A stretch of 64,000 nucleotides of DNA from Microtetraspora malaysiensis (GCF_001528665.1 NZ_BBYJ01000022.1:1-64000), one strand, 5' to 3'; shown: positions 8,508 through 17,962, counted from the stretch's first letter. Notes: generated from the sequence alone by a model not told the origin. Numbers and translations are program-made.

Positions 8508-9376
8508 GACAGCTGACCGAGGAAGTCCAGGACCAGCCGCTCGAAGTCACGCTGCCGTTCGAGCTGCACCCAGTGGCCGCACGTGCCGAAGACGTGCAGC
8601 TGGACGTTCCTGATCTGCTTGAGCATGATCTGGGCGCCGTCGAGCGTGATGGTGCGGTCGTCGCGTCCCCAGAGGAGGAGGGTCGGTGACTTGATCTTGT
8701 GGAGATCACGCCAGAGCGGGTCCATGCCGTGCCGCTTGGCGAACGCCGCGTTGTAGCGGTGGTAGAACTCGATGTGGCTCTCGTCGAGCGAGGACTCGTA
8801 GCGCGCCTTGACGACGTCCGCGCCGAACTGCTTGTGGTCGAAGACCATGGTCCGGATGAAGTTGGCCATCTTCTTCTCCGACGGCCCGCCCCCGTTGTAG
8901 TAACGGAACATCTCCTTCTGCCCCTCGGTGGGCGTGGGGCCGAACGGGAGCCAGCCGCCGCCGGGCGCCATGAGCACCAGGCCGGCGACCCGCTCCGGGC
9001 GGGCCTGCGCCATGGCGATGGCCGCGGCGCCGCCCAGGCTGTTGCCGAGCAGGTGGAACCGCTCGATCCCGAGCGCGTCGAGCGCCTGGAACATCGCGTC
9101 CACGGTGATCTGCGTGATCGAGCGCTCGTCGAGATCGGCCTCGGTGGGCCGGTAGCTCCCGCCGAACCCGGGCTGGTCGGGGAGTACGACGCGGAACCGC
9201 TCGGCCAGCGCGGGCAGGTTCTGGTGGTAGTTGCTCACACCAGAAGCGCCCGGGCCGCCGCCATGCAGCATCACCAGGACGGGGCCGTCGCCGACTTCGG
9301 CGACCGCGATCCCTCCGAGAGACGTCACCACTCGGTGGTGCTTGAGGTCGATTTCCACGGTCACGTTGGATCCCAT
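8504..9376 (-). CDS. Alpha/beta hydrolase, meta-cleavage C-C bond hydrolase
   Basis: This 290-residue protein is of the MhpC/BphD/HsaD family, which hydrolyses the ring-fission product to 2-hydroxypentadienoate plus a carboxylic acid. The oxyanion loop is HGGGPGASG (38-46), the nucleophile is Ser113 in GNSLGG, the acid is Asp239/240 in GRDDRT and the base is His268 in CGHW. These positions almost coincide with those of BphD. Its place between the dioxygenase and the dehydrogenase, and the presence of MhpB, MhpD, MhpE and MhpF across the divergent promoter, fix its role in the pathway. Confidence 0.92.
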   Translation of the reverse strand: MGSNVTVEIDLKHHRVVTSLGGIAVAEVGDGPVLVMLHGGGPGASGVSNYHQNLPALAERFRVVLPDQPGFGGSYRPTEADLDERSITQITVDAMFQALDALGIERFHLLGNSLGGAAAIAMAQARPERVAGLVLMAPGGGWLPFGPTPTEGQKEMFRYYNGGGPSEKKMANFIRTMVFDHKQFGADVVKARYESSLDESHIEFYHRYNAAFAKRHGMDPLWRDLHKIKSPTLLLWGRDDRTITLDGAQIMLKQIRNVQLHVFGTCGHWVQLERQRDFERLVLDFLGQLS

Positions 9377-9457
9377 CGATGCTCGGCTCAGTAGGAAATC
9401 AGTAGGAAGGAGGCAGGACAGGGGCGAGAAAAGGTCGTCGCCTCAGAAGTCGTCGCC

Positions 9458-10039
9458 TTAGAAGAAGGTGGAGATGTTCTTCGCCTGCAGGACGTTCTGG
9501 TCCAGCAGGATGGTGCGCCGCGCGACCAGCAGCCGGTCGCCGGTACGGCGCAGCACGTCCGTGCGGCTGCCCGCGAAGACGTTCTCCTCGTTCACCAGGC
9601 GGTTGCGGTAGACCAGGAACACCGAACGCACGAGGAGGTCGTCCTCGGTGAACTCCGGGCTCTCGGCCGGGTCCACGTGCCGGACCACGACGTTGCTGAT
9701 CAGGTGCCGGGTGCGCGACGGAGGGTCCTCCGACCACGCCATGCCCGAGTCGAAGCGGCGGATCCGCCAGGCGAGGCTGTCCTTGGTCTCGTCGTAGTAG
9801 GCCGCCTCGCCGCGTGCCGCGATCGACAGCGCCTGCTGCCGGCGCAGCCGGTTGGTGCGCGTCGGCATCCAGTAGTCCAGGTCGTCGGCGAGCAGGTCGA
9901 GCCAGTCGGCGTAGCGGCCCTCGTCCAGCAGCCCGGCCTCGTGGTAGTAGAACTGCTCGACCTCGAAGTGGATGTCGCGGTCCGCACGCTGCCCCGCCCG
10001 CGACGGCTGGGCAGCGGACCGCTCGGTCGCGGTGCTCAC
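9458..10039 (-). CDS. Ring-hydroxylating dioxygenase beta subunit
   Basis: This is the small subunit of the Rieske dioxygenase, of the SnoaL/NTF2-like fold that builds the alpha3beta3 hexamer. Recognisable family stretches are VEQFYYHEAGLLDEGRYADW, ADDLDYWMP and RTRHLISNVVV. I chose the GTG at 10037-10039, preceded by AGAAGG, over the longer in-frame ATG at 10099, which would add a 20-residue tail not found in the family. It is separated from its alpha subunit by the reductase and ferredoxin genes, an order different from hcaEFCBD. Confidence 0.9.
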   Translation of the reverse strand: MSTATERSAAQPSRAGQRADRDIHFEVEQFYYHEAGLLDEGRYADWLDLLADDLDYWMPTRTNRLRRQQALSIAARGEAAYYDETKDSLAWRIRRFDSGMAWSEDPPSRTRHLISNVVVRHVDPAESPEFTEDDLLVRSVFLVYRNRLVNEENVFAGSRTDVLRRTGDRLLVARRTILLDQNVLQAKNISTFF

Positions 10040-10127
10040 GATCTCATTCGATCCCTTCTGTGTGTGGCTCGGAACGGCGTGTGCCACCAGGCGGCACACG
10101 CCGGCGCCGTCGTCACCCGCCCGGCGG

Positions 10128-11351
10128 TCAGCGGCGCAGCAGTTTCTTCAGCTCCACGGCGGTGTCCGCCAGCGGCACGGGGTCCACGGGGATCGCGCGG
10201 TCGATCATGCGCCGCGCGGCCCGTACGGCGGTCGAGTCCTCGACGGCCACCGCTCCGACGACGTGGTCGCCGCGCAGGCCGAAGGCCGAGAACGGCGGCT
10301 CGCCGAGGAGCCCCCGGACGACCACGCGGTCGGCCGACGCCATGTCGCCCACGGCCTCGATGTGCAGGCCGTGCCGGTCCGTCCAGAACCAGGGCGCGCT
10401 CGTCGCCGGCGCGGTCCGGCCCAGGATGGCGGCGGCGGCGCGTTCGCCGTCGAGCCGGGCGGCCTCCCAGTGCTCGGTCCTCGGCAGCAGCGCGCCGTCG
10501 CGGCGGGTCCGTGCCGGGTCGCCCACCGCCAGGACGGCGGGGTTGGAGGTGACCTGATGCTCGTCCACCACGATGCCGCGGTCGACGTCGAGCCCGGCGG
10601 CGGCCGCGAGGGACGTCTCCGGCACCATGCCCACGCCCAGCACCGCGACGTCGACGACCCGGGCCTCGTCCTCGCCGGTCAGCCGGACCTCGAGGCCGCC
10701 GGCGGCGGAGGCGAACGACTCCACGGCGGCATGCACGGTCGTGACGCCACGCCGGGCGTGCAGGCCGTGCAGCCAGGCCGCGATCTCGTCGCCGACGGCG
10801 CCCGCCAGGGGCCGCGGCGCCGGGTCGGCGAGCAGGACCTCGCAGCCGAGATCGACGGCGGTCGAGGCGACCTCGGCGCCGATCAGGCCCCCGCCGACGA
10901 CGAGGACCCGCGCGCCGGGCACCAGGGCGGCGCGCAACTCCGCCGCGTCCTCGGCCGTCCGCAGCACGTGGACCCGCGGATCGTCGCCGCCCGGGATCGG
11001 CGGCCGGGCCGCGTGCCCGCCGGTGGCCAGGACCACCCGGTCGGCGGGCAGCGTGCCGCCGCCGGCCAGCTCGACCGCGGCGAGATCAGGCCGCACCGCG
11101 GTGACGACGGCGCGGTTCACCAGCCGTACGGCCCGGTCGTCGTACCACTGGGGCGGCTGCAGCGCGATCTGCTGGAGATCCTTCTTGCCGGCCAGGAACT
11201 CCTTGGACAGCGGCGGCCGGTCGTACGGGAACTCGCCGGCGTCCACCAGCGTGAGCTCGCCGTCGAAACCGCCGGAGCGCAGCGCGGCGACCGTGCTCAC
11301 CCCGGCGACGCCGCCGCCGACGACCACGACCCGGCCCACTCGAACGCTCAT
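10128..11351 (-). CDS. Ferredoxin--NAD(P)+ reductase of the dioxygenase
   Basis: This 407-residue FAD protein of the BphA4/HcaD family passes electrons from NADH to the Rieske ferredoxin. The FAD motif GGGVAGVSTV is near residue 12, the signature YDRPPLSKEF near 45 and the NAD-binding motif VLVVGGGLIGAEVAS near 147. A second FAD contact is AVGDPARTRRD and the C-terminal domain includes APWFWTDRHGLHIE. The start is the ATG directly after the ferredoxin stop (11354). Ferredoxin and reductase are thus an adjacent cassette. Confidence 0.93.
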   Translation of the reverse strand: MSVRVGRVVVVGGGVAGVSTVAALRSGGFDGELTLVDAGEFPYDRPPLSKEFLAGKKDLQQIALQPPQWYDDRAVRLVNRAVVTAVRPDLAAVELAGGGTLPADRVVLATGGHAARPPIPGGDDPRVHVLRTAEDAAELRAALVPGARVLVVGGGLIGAEVASTAVDLGCEVLLADPAPRPLAGAVGDEIAAWLHGLHARRGVTTVHAAVESFASAAGGLEVRLTGEDEARVVDVAVLGVGMVPETSLAAAAGLDVDRGIVVDEHQVTSNPAVLAVGDPARTRRDGALLPRTEHWEAARLDGERAAAAILGRTAPATSAPWFWTDRHGLHIEAVGDMASADRVVVRGLLGEPPFSAFGLRGDHVVGAVAVEDSTAVRAARRMIDRAIPVDPVPLADTAVELKKLLRR

Positions 11352-11353
11352 GG

Positions 11354-11689
11354 TCAGGGGGCCTCGTTCGGGAACAGGTAGACCTCGCCGTCGCGGACCT
11401 CCACGCGGTGCGGGCAGGCGTTCTTGGTCGCGGGCAGGTTCTGGACCTCGCCGGACTTCAGGCAGAACTTGCTCGAGTGCAGCGGGCACTCGACGTACCC
11501 GCCCTCGACCCACCCGTCCGCGAGCGAGGCGTCCTCGTGCGTGCACGTGTCGTCGAGCGCCCACACCGAGCCGTCCTCGTCGCGCAGCAGCGCGATGTCG
11601 TCGGCGGTGCCGGTGACGCTCTTGTCGATCGCGATGCCTTCGCCCTCGGGGATGTCGTCGAGAGAGGCGACGCGGATTCCGCTGCTCAT
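11354..11689 (-). CDS. Rieske [2Fe-2S] ferredoxin of the dioxygenase
   Basis: This 111-residue soluble Rieske ferredoxin of the BphA3/HcaC type shuttles electrons from the reductase to the dioxygenase alpha subunit. Cluster ligands are Cys49 and His51 in CTHE and Cys68 and His71 in CPLH. Its ATG (11687-11689) overlaps the stop of the alpha subunit by 4 bp, which implies translational coupling and fixes the start; the longer open frame upstream is only a shadow of alpha. Confidence 0.95.
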   Translation of the reverse strand: MSSGIRVASLDDIPEGEGIAIDKSVTGTADDIALLRDEDGSVWALDDTCTHEDASLADGWVEGGYVECPLHSSKFCLKSGEVQNLPATKNACPHRVEVRDGEVYLFPNEAP

Positions 11690-13080
11690 CTGTTCTCCTC
11701 GTGCCAGGCGGGGGTGTTCATCAGTTCCCGCCAGTGCCGGTAGAAGCCACGCCCCGCCGCGTCGCTGTACAGTTCGCTGGTCGTGCCGGGGTGGCGGCCG
11801 TCCTCGCGCTCGGAACCCAGGCCCATCTGGTAGTTCAGCGGGACGCTGTTGGTGATGAACCCGTGCGCGATGGCCTGGCACTCGCTCCAGTTCTCGCCGT
11901 CGTCCTGCTCGAAGATGCCGCTGGGACCGAAGGTGCGCAGGTTGTACAGCCGCTGGGCCTCGCGGACCTCCGGCGGCATGGACGCGTCCACGATCGTCCA
12001 GGCCCAGACCTCCATGCGGTCCGGCCCCTTCGGGTGCCAGATCCGGATGGAGCCGTTCACCGGAAGGTAGGAGAAGTTCGGGAACACCGTGGCGTGGCCG
12101 TTGGTGAGCGGGCCTTCCACCCGCGCCTCGCCCAGCCGCTCGCGCAGGGCGTCGTAGTCCATCCACTTGTGCACCGTCTGCGCGTCGAAGCGGTTCCTCG
12201 GGTGCACCGGGAAGCCCGCGCCGTGGCCGTTCGGGTCGGTGTACTGCCGCCCAGTGCGGTGGACGATCTCGGCCTTGGGCTTTCCGCTCGGCGCCAGCAC
12301 CGTGAGCGCCGACGTGTGGCTCATGTTCACGTGGTACCAGTCGGTCGCGAACTGCTCGGCGGCCAGCTTCCAGTTGCCCTCGAGCACCCACTTGTGGACC
12401 CCGCCGACGACCACGGTGCCCTCGTCGTCGTGGTCGAGCATCGCGTCCATGTACCAGGCCATGTCGCCGAGGTACTCGCGCAGCGCGACCGGCTCGGGGT
12501 TCCAGGTGCCGAAGATCAGGCCGCGGTAGCTCTCCACGTGCGGCACCTCGACCAGGCCCCAGTCCTTGGTGTCGAAGGACTCGGGGTAGCCCCCCTTGTT
12601 GGGGACGCTGACCAGCTTGCCCTCCAGGTCGAAGGACCAGCCGTGGTAGGTGCAGGTGAAGTTGCGCGTCGCGCCCGAGTCCGCGCGGCACACCCGCGCA
12701 CCCCGGTGGCGGCAGGAGTTCAGGTACGCCCGGATCCTCCGGTTGCGGTCCATGGTCACGATGACCGGGTCCTCGCCCATGTACGTCGTGAAGAAGTCGC
12801 CCGGCTTGTGGAACTGGTCGGTGTGCGCCAGGAAGAGCCAGCTGGGGGCGAAGACGCGCCGCAACTCCTGCCGGTAGACCTGCTCGTCGGTGAAGACGGA
12901 CCGGTCCAGCAGACCGCCTTCGGCATCGACCAACCCGGAGACGTCGATGTTCCGGTTCATCTCGACCGGACGCCGCAGGGCACCGCGCGGTGCCGCCGTA
13001 GCGGCTCCGACCGGCCGTTCACCGCCGGAGGCGCTGGGCCCGGCCCCGGAACCGGTGGCGGGTTCGATGATGGAGCTCAT
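11686..13080 (-). CDS. Ring-hydroxylating dioxygenase alpha subunit
   Basis: This 464-residue catalytic subunit adds both atoms of O2 to an aromatic ring. The Rieske motif is C-x-H-x17-C-x2-H at Cys123, His125, Cys143 and His146. The mononuclear iron site is His250 and His255 in DWYHVNMSH, with bridging Asp247. The first 40 residues are Pro/Ala-rich and unlike the family, so the start could also be the ATG encoding Met41 (MNRNIDVSG). It is first in the left arm and reads away from a promoter region with two palindromes. The family resembles biphenyl/phenylpropionate dioxygenases; the true substrate is unknown. Confidence 0.93.
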   Translation of the reverse strand: MSSIIEPATGSGAGPSASGGERPVGAATAAPRGALRRPVEMNRNIDVSGLVDAEGGLLDRSVFTDEQVYRQELRRVFAPSWLFLAHTDQFHKPGDFFTTYMGEDPVIVTMDRNRRIRAYLNSCRHRGARVCRADSGATRNFTCTYHGWSFDLEGKLVSVPNKGGYPESFDTKDWGLVEVPHVESYRGLIFGTWNPEPVALREYLGDMAWYMDAMLDHDDEGTVVVGGVHKWVLEGNWKLAAEQFATDWYHVNMSHTSALTVLAPSGKPKAEIVHRTGRQYTDPNGHGAGFPVHPRNRFDAQTVHKWMDYDALRERLGEARVEGPLTNGHATVFPNFSYLPVNGSIRIWHPKGPDRMEVWAWTIVDASMPPEVREAQRLYNLRTFGPSGIFEQDDGENWSECQAIAHGFITNSVPLNYQMGLGSEREDGRHPGTTSELYSDAAGRGFYRHWRELMNTPAWHEENR

Positions 13081-13088
13081 GCTTTACA

Positions 13089-13112
13089 GCGAACCCCTTT
13101 GGGAGGGTTCGC
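13089..13112. promoter_or_regulatory. Inverted repeat GCGAACCC-N8-GGGTTCGC
   Basis: Perfect 8-bp arms lie 9 bp upstream of the alpha-subunit ATG, in the divergent promoter of the aromatic cluster. It could be an operator or a leader hairpin for the left arm. Confidence 0.55.
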
Positions 13113-13121
13113 CTCCACAGC

Positions 13122-13142
13122 GTGTTCCGTACCACGGAACAC
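13122..13142. promoter_or_regulatory. Inverted repeat GTGTTCCGT-N3-ACGGAACAC
   Basis: Perfect 9-bp arms with a 3-bp spacer sit near the middle of the 102-bp divergent region, so a bound dimer could control both arms. The half GTTCCGTA recurs in the iclR/xre intergenic region at 4617-4624. The IclR protein is therefore the leading candidate to bind here; this is inference. Confidence 0.6.
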
Positions 13143-13182
13143 CGGCTGTGACCGGGGGCCGATTCCGGGTGAACGTTGCATC

Positions 13183-14166
13183 ATGCTCGCCGCAATCGCC
13201 GTCTCCCAGAGCGCCACCGACCCGCTGTCCGGTCTCGTGCTGCGCGAGGCTCCCAAGCCCGCTCCGAAGCCCGGATGGTCGATCGTCCGCGTCGTGGCAT
13301 CCTCGCTCAACATGCACGATCTGTGGACGTTGCGCGGCGTGGGCCACCCGCCGGAGCGCCTCCCGATCATCCTCGGCTGCGACGCCGCCGGGTACGACGA
13401 GGACGGCAACGAGGTGATCGTCTATCCGGTGATCGCGAACGCGGACGCCGGGAGGGGCGACGAGACGCTCGACCCGAACCGCGCGCTGCTGTCCGAGCAG
13501 CACGACGGCGCCTTCGCCGAGTACCTGAGCGTACCGACGCGCAACCTGGTGCCGAAGCCGGCGTGGCTGTCGTTCGACGAGGCCGCCTGCCTCCCGGTCG
13601 CCTGGACGACCGCGTACCGCATGCTCTTCACCCAGGCGCGGATCACCGCGGGGGACCGGGTTCTCGTCCAGGGCGCGGGCGGCGGCGTCGCCTCCGCCGC
13701 GGTCCGGCTCGCCTCCGCCGCCGGAGCCGTCGTGTACGCCACGAGCCGGAGCGAGGCCAAGCGGGCGCAGGCCGTCGCGTGGGGAGCGCGCGCCGCGGTC
13801 CCCACGGGGGAGCGGCTGCCCGAGAAGGTCGACGTCGTGATCGAGACCGTCGGCGAGGCGACCTGGTCGCACTCGCTGAAGTCGCTCCGCCCGGGCGGCA
13901 CCGTCGTGATCGCCGGTGCGACCAGCGGCATGAACCCGCCCGCGGACCTAGGCCGCGTCTTCTACCTGCAGCAGCGCATCATCGGCTCGACCGGCTGCAC
14001 CCGCAGCGAGCTCGTCGCGATGCTGCGGATGATGGAGGCCACCGGCCTGCGGCCCGTCATCGACCGGACGCTCCCGCTGGAGGAGATCCACAAGGGCTTC
14101 CAGCTCATGATCGACGGAGCGCTCACCGGCAAGCTCGTCATCAACCCGCCCGCTCCGAAGCAGTGA
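13183..14166 (+). CDS. Medium-chain dehydrogenase/quinone oxidoreductase-like protein
   Basis: This 327-residue MDR-superfamily protein has an N-terminal GroES-like domain (about 1-130) and a Rossmann domain with VLVQGAGGGVASAAVRLAS (about 160-180). A GYDEDGNEV loop and a Cys in ILGCDAAG are present, but the full structural-zinc lobe is absent. It is the first gene of the right arm, 8 bp before mhpB, so it is co-transcribed with ring cleavage. It may oxidise an alcohol or reduce an enone on the aromatic side chain; no specific reaction can be assigned. Confidence 0.87.
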   Translation: MLAAIAVSQSATDPLSGLVLREAPKPAPKPGWSIVRVVASSLNMHDLWTLRGVGHPPERLPIILGCDAAGYDEDGNEVIVYPVIANADAGRGDETLDPNRALLSEQHDGAFAEYLSVPTRNLVPKPAWLSFDEAACLPVAWTTAYRMLFTQARITAGDRVLVQGAGGGVASAAVRLASAAGAVVYATSRSEAKRAQAVAWGARAAVPTGERLPEKVDVVIETVGEATWSHSLKSLRPGGTVVIAGATSGMNPPADLGRVFYLQQRIIGSTGCTRSELVAMLRMMEATGLRPVIDRTLPLEEIHKGFQLMIDGALTGKLVINPPAPKQ

Positions 14167-14174
14167 GGACTCCC

Positions 14175-15122
14175 ATGACCGCCGCAGCAGTCGGACTCTC
14201 CCACTCACCTCTGATCGGCAAGAACGACCCGGCCCCCGACGTGCTCGCCCGGGTCGACGAGGCGGTCGAGAACGCGAGGGCCTTCGTCCGCGACTTCGAC
14301 CCCGAACTGGTCGTGCTGTACGCGCCCGACCACTACAACGGCTTCTTCTACAAGGAGATGCCGCCGTTCTGCCTGGCCACCGAGGCGCACGCGGTGGGGG
14401 ACTTCGGGTCGGCGTCCGGGCCGCTCTCGGTGGACACCGAGGCCGCCAAGCGGCTGGCCCAGGGCGTGCTCGACCGGGGCGTCGACCTGACGGTCTCGGC
14501 CCGGATGACGGTCGACCACGGCTTCGCCCAGCCGCTCGAGGTGCTCTTCGGCGGCATCGACCGGGTACCCGTCGTGCCCGTCTTCGTCAACGGCGTCGCC
14601 GCCCCGCTCGGCCCGGTGAGCCGGATCCGCGCCCTCGGCACCGCCGTCGGGCAGGCCGCCGCCGCACTCGACAAGCGGGTGCTGTTCATCGGCTCCGGCG
14701 GCCTCTCGCACGACCCGCCGGTTCCGGTGCTGGAGGGCGCGCCCCCGCGGGTCGCCGACGCGCTGATCGAGGGCCGCCCGCCCACTCCCGAGCAGCGGGC
14801 CAGGGGTGAGGAACGCGTCGTCCAGGCGGGCCGTGACTACGTCGCCGGGTCGACGACGATGATCCCCCTCAACCCCGAGTGGGACAACCTGCTCCTCGAC
14901 CACCTGGAGAAGGGCGAGCTCGCCGCCTTCGACTCCTGGACCGTCGAGTGGATGGGCAAGGAGGGCGGCGGCTCCGCGCACGAGGTGCGCACGTGGATCG
15001 CCGCGTTCGCCTCGCTCGCCGCCGCCGGCCCGTACGGGATGGCGTCGCGCTTCTACGAGCCGATCCCCGCCTGGATCGCCGGCTTCGCCGTGGCGACGGC
15101 CCGGACCGGTGACCTCCGATGA
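14175..15122 (+). CDS. mhpB: 2,3-dihydroxyphenylpropionate 1,2-dioxygenase (class III extradiol)
   Basis: This 315-residue ring-cleavage enzyme opens a catechol next to its hydroxyls using Fe(II). The catalytic histidines fall exactly where E. coli MhpB has them: His115 in TVDHGF and His179 in GGLSHD. The N-terminus GLSHSPLIG (His10) and PDHYNGFF (His53) supply iron ligands. The substrate is predicted to be a 3-substituted catechol with a carboxylated side chain. It overlaps mhpD by ATGA. Pairing a class III MhpB with a three-component Rieske dioxygenase mirrors the hca-mhp route for phenylpropionate. Confidence 0.95.
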   Translation: MTAAAVGLSHSPLIGKNDPAPDVLARVDEAVENARAFVRDFDPELVVLYAPDHYNGFFYKEMPPFCLATEAHAVGDFGSASGPLSVDTEAAKRLAQGVLDRGVDLTVSARMTVDHGFAQPLEVLFGGIDRVPVVPVFVNGVAAPLGPVSRIRALGTAVGQAAAALDKRVLFIGSGGLSHDPPVPVLEGAPPRVADALIEGRPPTPEQRARGEERVVQAGRDYVAGSTTMIPLNPEWDNLLLDHLEKGELAAFDSWTVEWMGKEGGGSAHEVRTWIAAFASLAAAGPYGMASRFYEPIPAWIAGFAVATARTGDLR

Positions 15123-15916
15123 CTTCCACCACCGTCGCCCTGGCCGCCGCCCGCATCAGCGAGGCGCTCCAGGCCGGACGGCCCGTCGCACCCGTCCGCG
15201 ACCTTCTCGGCGATCGCGACATCGCCGCCGCGTACGCGGTGCAACAGGAGCTCACCCGCCGCAGGCTGGCGGCCGGCGCCACCGTCGTCGGCCGGAAGAT
15301 CGGCCTCACCTCGCCCGCCGTACAGCGGCAGCTCGGCGTGGACCGGCCCGACTTCGGCGTGCTCTTCGACGACATGGACGTCTCGGCCCTGGCCGAGGTG
15401 CCGTCCGGCCGCCTGCTCCAGCCCAAGGCCGAGGCCGAGATCGCCTTCGTCCTCAAGGACGACCTGGTGGACGGCGACCTCGACGAGGCCGGGGTCCGCG
15501 CCGCCGTCGCGTACGCGGTCGCCGCCATCGAGATCGTGGACAGCCGCGTCGCCGACTGGGACATCACCATCACCGACACCGTCGCGGACAACGCCTCCAG
15601 CGGGCTGTTCGTGCTCGGCCCGCGCCGGCTCACCCTCGACGAGTTCGAACCGCGCGAGGTCACCATGCGCCTTTACGCGGGGGACGACCTGGTCTCCGAG
15701 GGCGACGGCGCCGCCTGCCTCGGCGACCCGCTCACCGCGCTGGCCTGGCTGGCCCGTACGGCGAGGGAGTTCGGCGAGCCCCTGCGCGCCGGCCAGGTGG
15801 TGCTGTCCGGCGCCCTGGGGCCGATGGTGCCGGCTCCGCCCGGCGCCCGGATCCGCGCCGAGATCGGCCCGCTCGGCGAGGTCGCCGCCACGTTCTCCAA
15901 GGAGGAACGTCCATGA
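15119..15916 (+). CDS. mhpD: 2-keto-4-pentenoate hydratase
   Basis: This 265-residue protein is of the MhpD/fumarylacetoacetase-like fold. It hydrates 2-hydroxypenta-2,4-dienoate to 4-hydroxy-2-oxovalerate and needs a divalent metal. Family blocks visible are [34 protein letters not shown] with metal-binding acids, [14 protein letters not shown] and ASSGLFVLG. Its ATG overlaps the mhpB stop, and its own stop overlaps the ATG of mhpF. Confidence 0.95.
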   Translation: MTSTTVALAAARISEALQAGRPVAPVRDLLGDRDIAAAYAVQQELTRRRLAAGATVVGRKIGLTSPAVQRQLGVDRPDFGVLFDDMDVSALAEVPSGRLLQPKAEAEIAFVLKDDLVDGDLDEAGVRAAVAYAVAAIEIVDSRVADWDITITDTVADNASSGLFVLGPRRLTLDEFEPREVTMRLYAGDDLVSEGDGAACLGDPLTALAWLARTAREFGEPLRAGQVVLSGALGPMVPAPPGARIRAEIGPLGEVAATFSKEERP

Positions 15917-16899
15917 CGAAGACCAAGGTCGCCATCATCGGGTCCGGCAACATCGGCACCGACCTGATGATCAAGGTGCTGCGCACCTCCACGACGCTGG
16001 AGATGGGCGCGATGGTGGGCATCGACCCCGCGTCCGACGGCCTCGCCCGCGCCGCCCGGCTCAAGGTGCCCACCACCCACGAGGGCGTGGACGGGCTGAT
16101 CGCCATGCCGGGCTTCGACGAGATCGAGATCGTCTTCGACGCGACCTCGGCCCGCGCCCACCAGGCGAACGCCGCCAAGCTCGCGCCGCACGGCAAGATG
16201 CTCATCGACCTCACCCCGGCCGCCATCGGGCCGTTCGTGGTCCCGCCGGTCAACCTTGAGGAGCACCTCGACGCGGGCGCCGACAACGTCAACATGGTGA
16301 CGTGCGGCGGCCAGGCCACCATCCCGATCGTCGCGGCGGTGTCCCGGGTGACCCCCGTGGCGTACGCGGAGATCGTCGCCTCCATCTCCTCGCGGTCCGC
16401 GGGCCCGGGCACCCGCGCCAACATCGACGAGTTCACCGAGACCACCTCCCACGCCATCGAGAAGGTCGGCGGCGCGGCCCGCGGCAAGGCGATCATCATC
16501 CTGAACCCGGCGGATCCGCCCCTCATCATGCGCGACACCGTGTTCTGCCTGATCGGGGACGCGGACCAGGACGCCGTCCGCGGGTCGATCACCGAGATGG
16601 TCGCGCAGGTCGCGGAGTACGTCCCGGGGTACCGCCTCAAGCAGGAGGTGCAGTTCACCCCGATCCCGGCGGACGAGCCGGTGCACACGCTGATCCCCGA
16701 GGGGTCGGGCCCGGTGACGACCCGTGTGTCGGTGTTCCTCGAGGTGGAGGGCGCGGCGCATTACCTGCCCGCGTACGCCGGCAACCTCGACGTCATGACG
16801 TCGGCCGCCCTGCGGGTCGCCGAGTCGATCTCCCGTCGCGCCCATCGCGCCCGGCGCGCTTCCGACAGCGACCAGACCCCCGAGGAGGTGGCCCGGTGA
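15913..16899 (+). CDS. mhpF: Acetaldehyde dehydrogenase (acylating)
   Basis: This 328-residue enzyme of the MhpF/DmpF family converts acetaldehyde, NAD+ and CoA to acetyl-CoA in a channelled complex with the aldolase MhpE. The N-terminal Rossmann motif is [14 protein letters not shown]. The thioester cysteine is Cys131 in MVTCGGQAT, and [22 protein letters not shown] is the family signature. The C-terminal 20 residues are basic and then acidic, slightly longer than the family average. ATGA and GTGA overlaps with mhpD and mhpE show a tightly coupled operon. Confidence 0.96.
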   Translation: MTKTKVAIIGSGNIGTDLMIKVLRTSTTLEMGAMVGIDPASDGLARAARLKVPTTHEGVDGLIAMPGFDEIEIVFDATSARAHQANAAKLAPHGKMLIDLTPAAIGPFVVPPVNLEEHLDAGADNVNMVTCGGQATIPIVAAVSRVTPVAYAEIVASISSRSAGPGTRANIDEFTETTSHAIEKVGGAARGKAIIILNPADPPLIMRDTVFCLIGDADQDAVRGSITEMVAQVAEYVPGYRLKQEVQFTPIPADEPVHTLIPEGSGPVTTRVSVFLEVEGAAHYLPAYAGNLDVMTSAALRVAESISRRAHRARRASDSDQTPEEVAR

Positions 16900-17933
16900 C
16901 CAGCCCCGTCGCTCAGCGGCTCTACATCCAGGACGTCACCCTGCGTGACGGCATGCACGCCATCCGGCACCGCATCGACCCCGCGGACGTGGGCCGGATC
17001 GCCGCCGCTCTCGACGCGGCCGGAGTGGACGCGATCGAGGTCGCGCACGGCGACGGCCTGGCCGGCGGCTCGGTGAACTACGGTCCCGGCAGCCACACCG
17101 ACTGGGCCTGGATCGAGGCCGCGGCGAGCAACGTCAAGAACGCCGTGCTGACCACCCTGCTGCTGCCCGGCATCGGCACCGTCGTCGAGCTCCAGCGCGC
17201 CTACGACCTGGGCGTACGCTCCATCCGGATCGCCACCCACTGCACTGAGGCGGACATCGCCGCCCAGCACATCGGCAAGGCGCGCGAGCTCGGCATGGAC
17301 GTCTCCGGCTTCCTGATGATGAGCCACATGGCGCCCGCGAAGGATCTCGCCGCACAGGCCAAGCTGATGGAGTCGTACGGCGCGCACTGCGTGTACGTCA
17401 CCGACTCCGGAGGCCGGCTCACCATGGACGGCATGCGGGACCGGGTCCGCGCCTACCGCGACGTGCTCGACCCCGCCACGCAGATCGGCGTGCACGCGCA
17501 CGAGAACCTCTCGCTCTCGGTCGCGAACAGCGTCGTGGCGGTGGAGGAGGGCGTCACCCGCGTCGACGCGTCGCTCGCCGGTCAGGGCGCGGGCGCGGGC
17601 AACTGCCCGATCGAGGCGTTCATCGCCGTCGCGGACCTGCTGCGCTGGCAGCACGGATGCGACCTGTTCGCGCTCCAGGACGCCGCCGACGACCTGGTCC
17701 GCCCGCTCCGCGACCGCCCCGTCCAGGTGGACCGCGAGACGCTGACCCTCGGATACGCCGGCGTCTACTCGTCGTTCCTGCGCCACGCCGAGATCGCGGC
17801 CGAGCGGTACGGCGTGGACGCGCGGGCCCTCCTGCTCGAGGTCGGCCGCCGCGGGCTGGTCGGCGGCCAGGAGGACATGATCGTCGACATCGCCCTCGAC
17901 CTGGTCTCCGGGAAGCAGCCCGACCGGGCGTGA
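16896..17933 (+). CDS. mhpE: 4-hydroxy-2-oxovalerate aldolase
   Basis: This 345-residue TIM-barrel aldolase cleaves 4-hydroxy-2-oxovalerate to pyruvate and acetaldehyde. Motifs are [10 protein letters not shown] (Arg17, Asp18 and His21 in the active site), the metal ligands in [14 protein letters not shown], and the C-terminal DmpG-like communication domain (about 280-345). It starts with GTG at 16896 in a 4-bp overlap with mhpF, as expected for the heterodimeric aldolase/dehydrogenase pair. It is the last gene of the right arm. Confidence 0.96.
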   Translation: MTSPVAQRLYIQDVTLRDGMHAIRHRIDPADVGRIAAALDAAGVDAIEVAHGDGLAGGSVNYGPGSHTDWAWIEAAASNVKNAVLTTLLLPGIGTVVELQRAYDLGVRSIRIATHCTEADIAAQHIGKARELGMDVSGFLMMSHMAPAKDLAAQAKLMESYGAHCVYVTDSGGRLTMDGMRDRVRAYRDVLDPATQIGVHAHENLSLSVANSVVAVEEGVTRVDASLAGQGAGAGNCPIEAFIAVADLLRWQHGCDLFALQDAADDLVRPLRDRPVQVDRETLTLGYAGVYSSFLRHAEIAAERYGVDARALLLEVGRRGLVGGQEDMIVDIALDLVSGKQPDRA

Positions 17934-17938
17934 CAGGT

Positions 17939-17962
17939 CCCGGCTGCCTCCGGCGGCCCGGG
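17939..17962. terminator. Weak hairpin between mhpE and the sugar transporter
   Basis: A GC-rich imperfect stem, CCCGGCTGCC with GGCGGCCCGGG, falls between the convergent mhpE and permease genes. One wobble and one bulge make this only a candidate terminator. Confidence 0.35.

Noticed and set aside
11701-13180. N-terminal extension of the MDR gene frame opposite the dioxygenase alpha subunit
   Set aside because: The open frame continues upstream only because of high GC. The MDR protein has a normal start at 13183.
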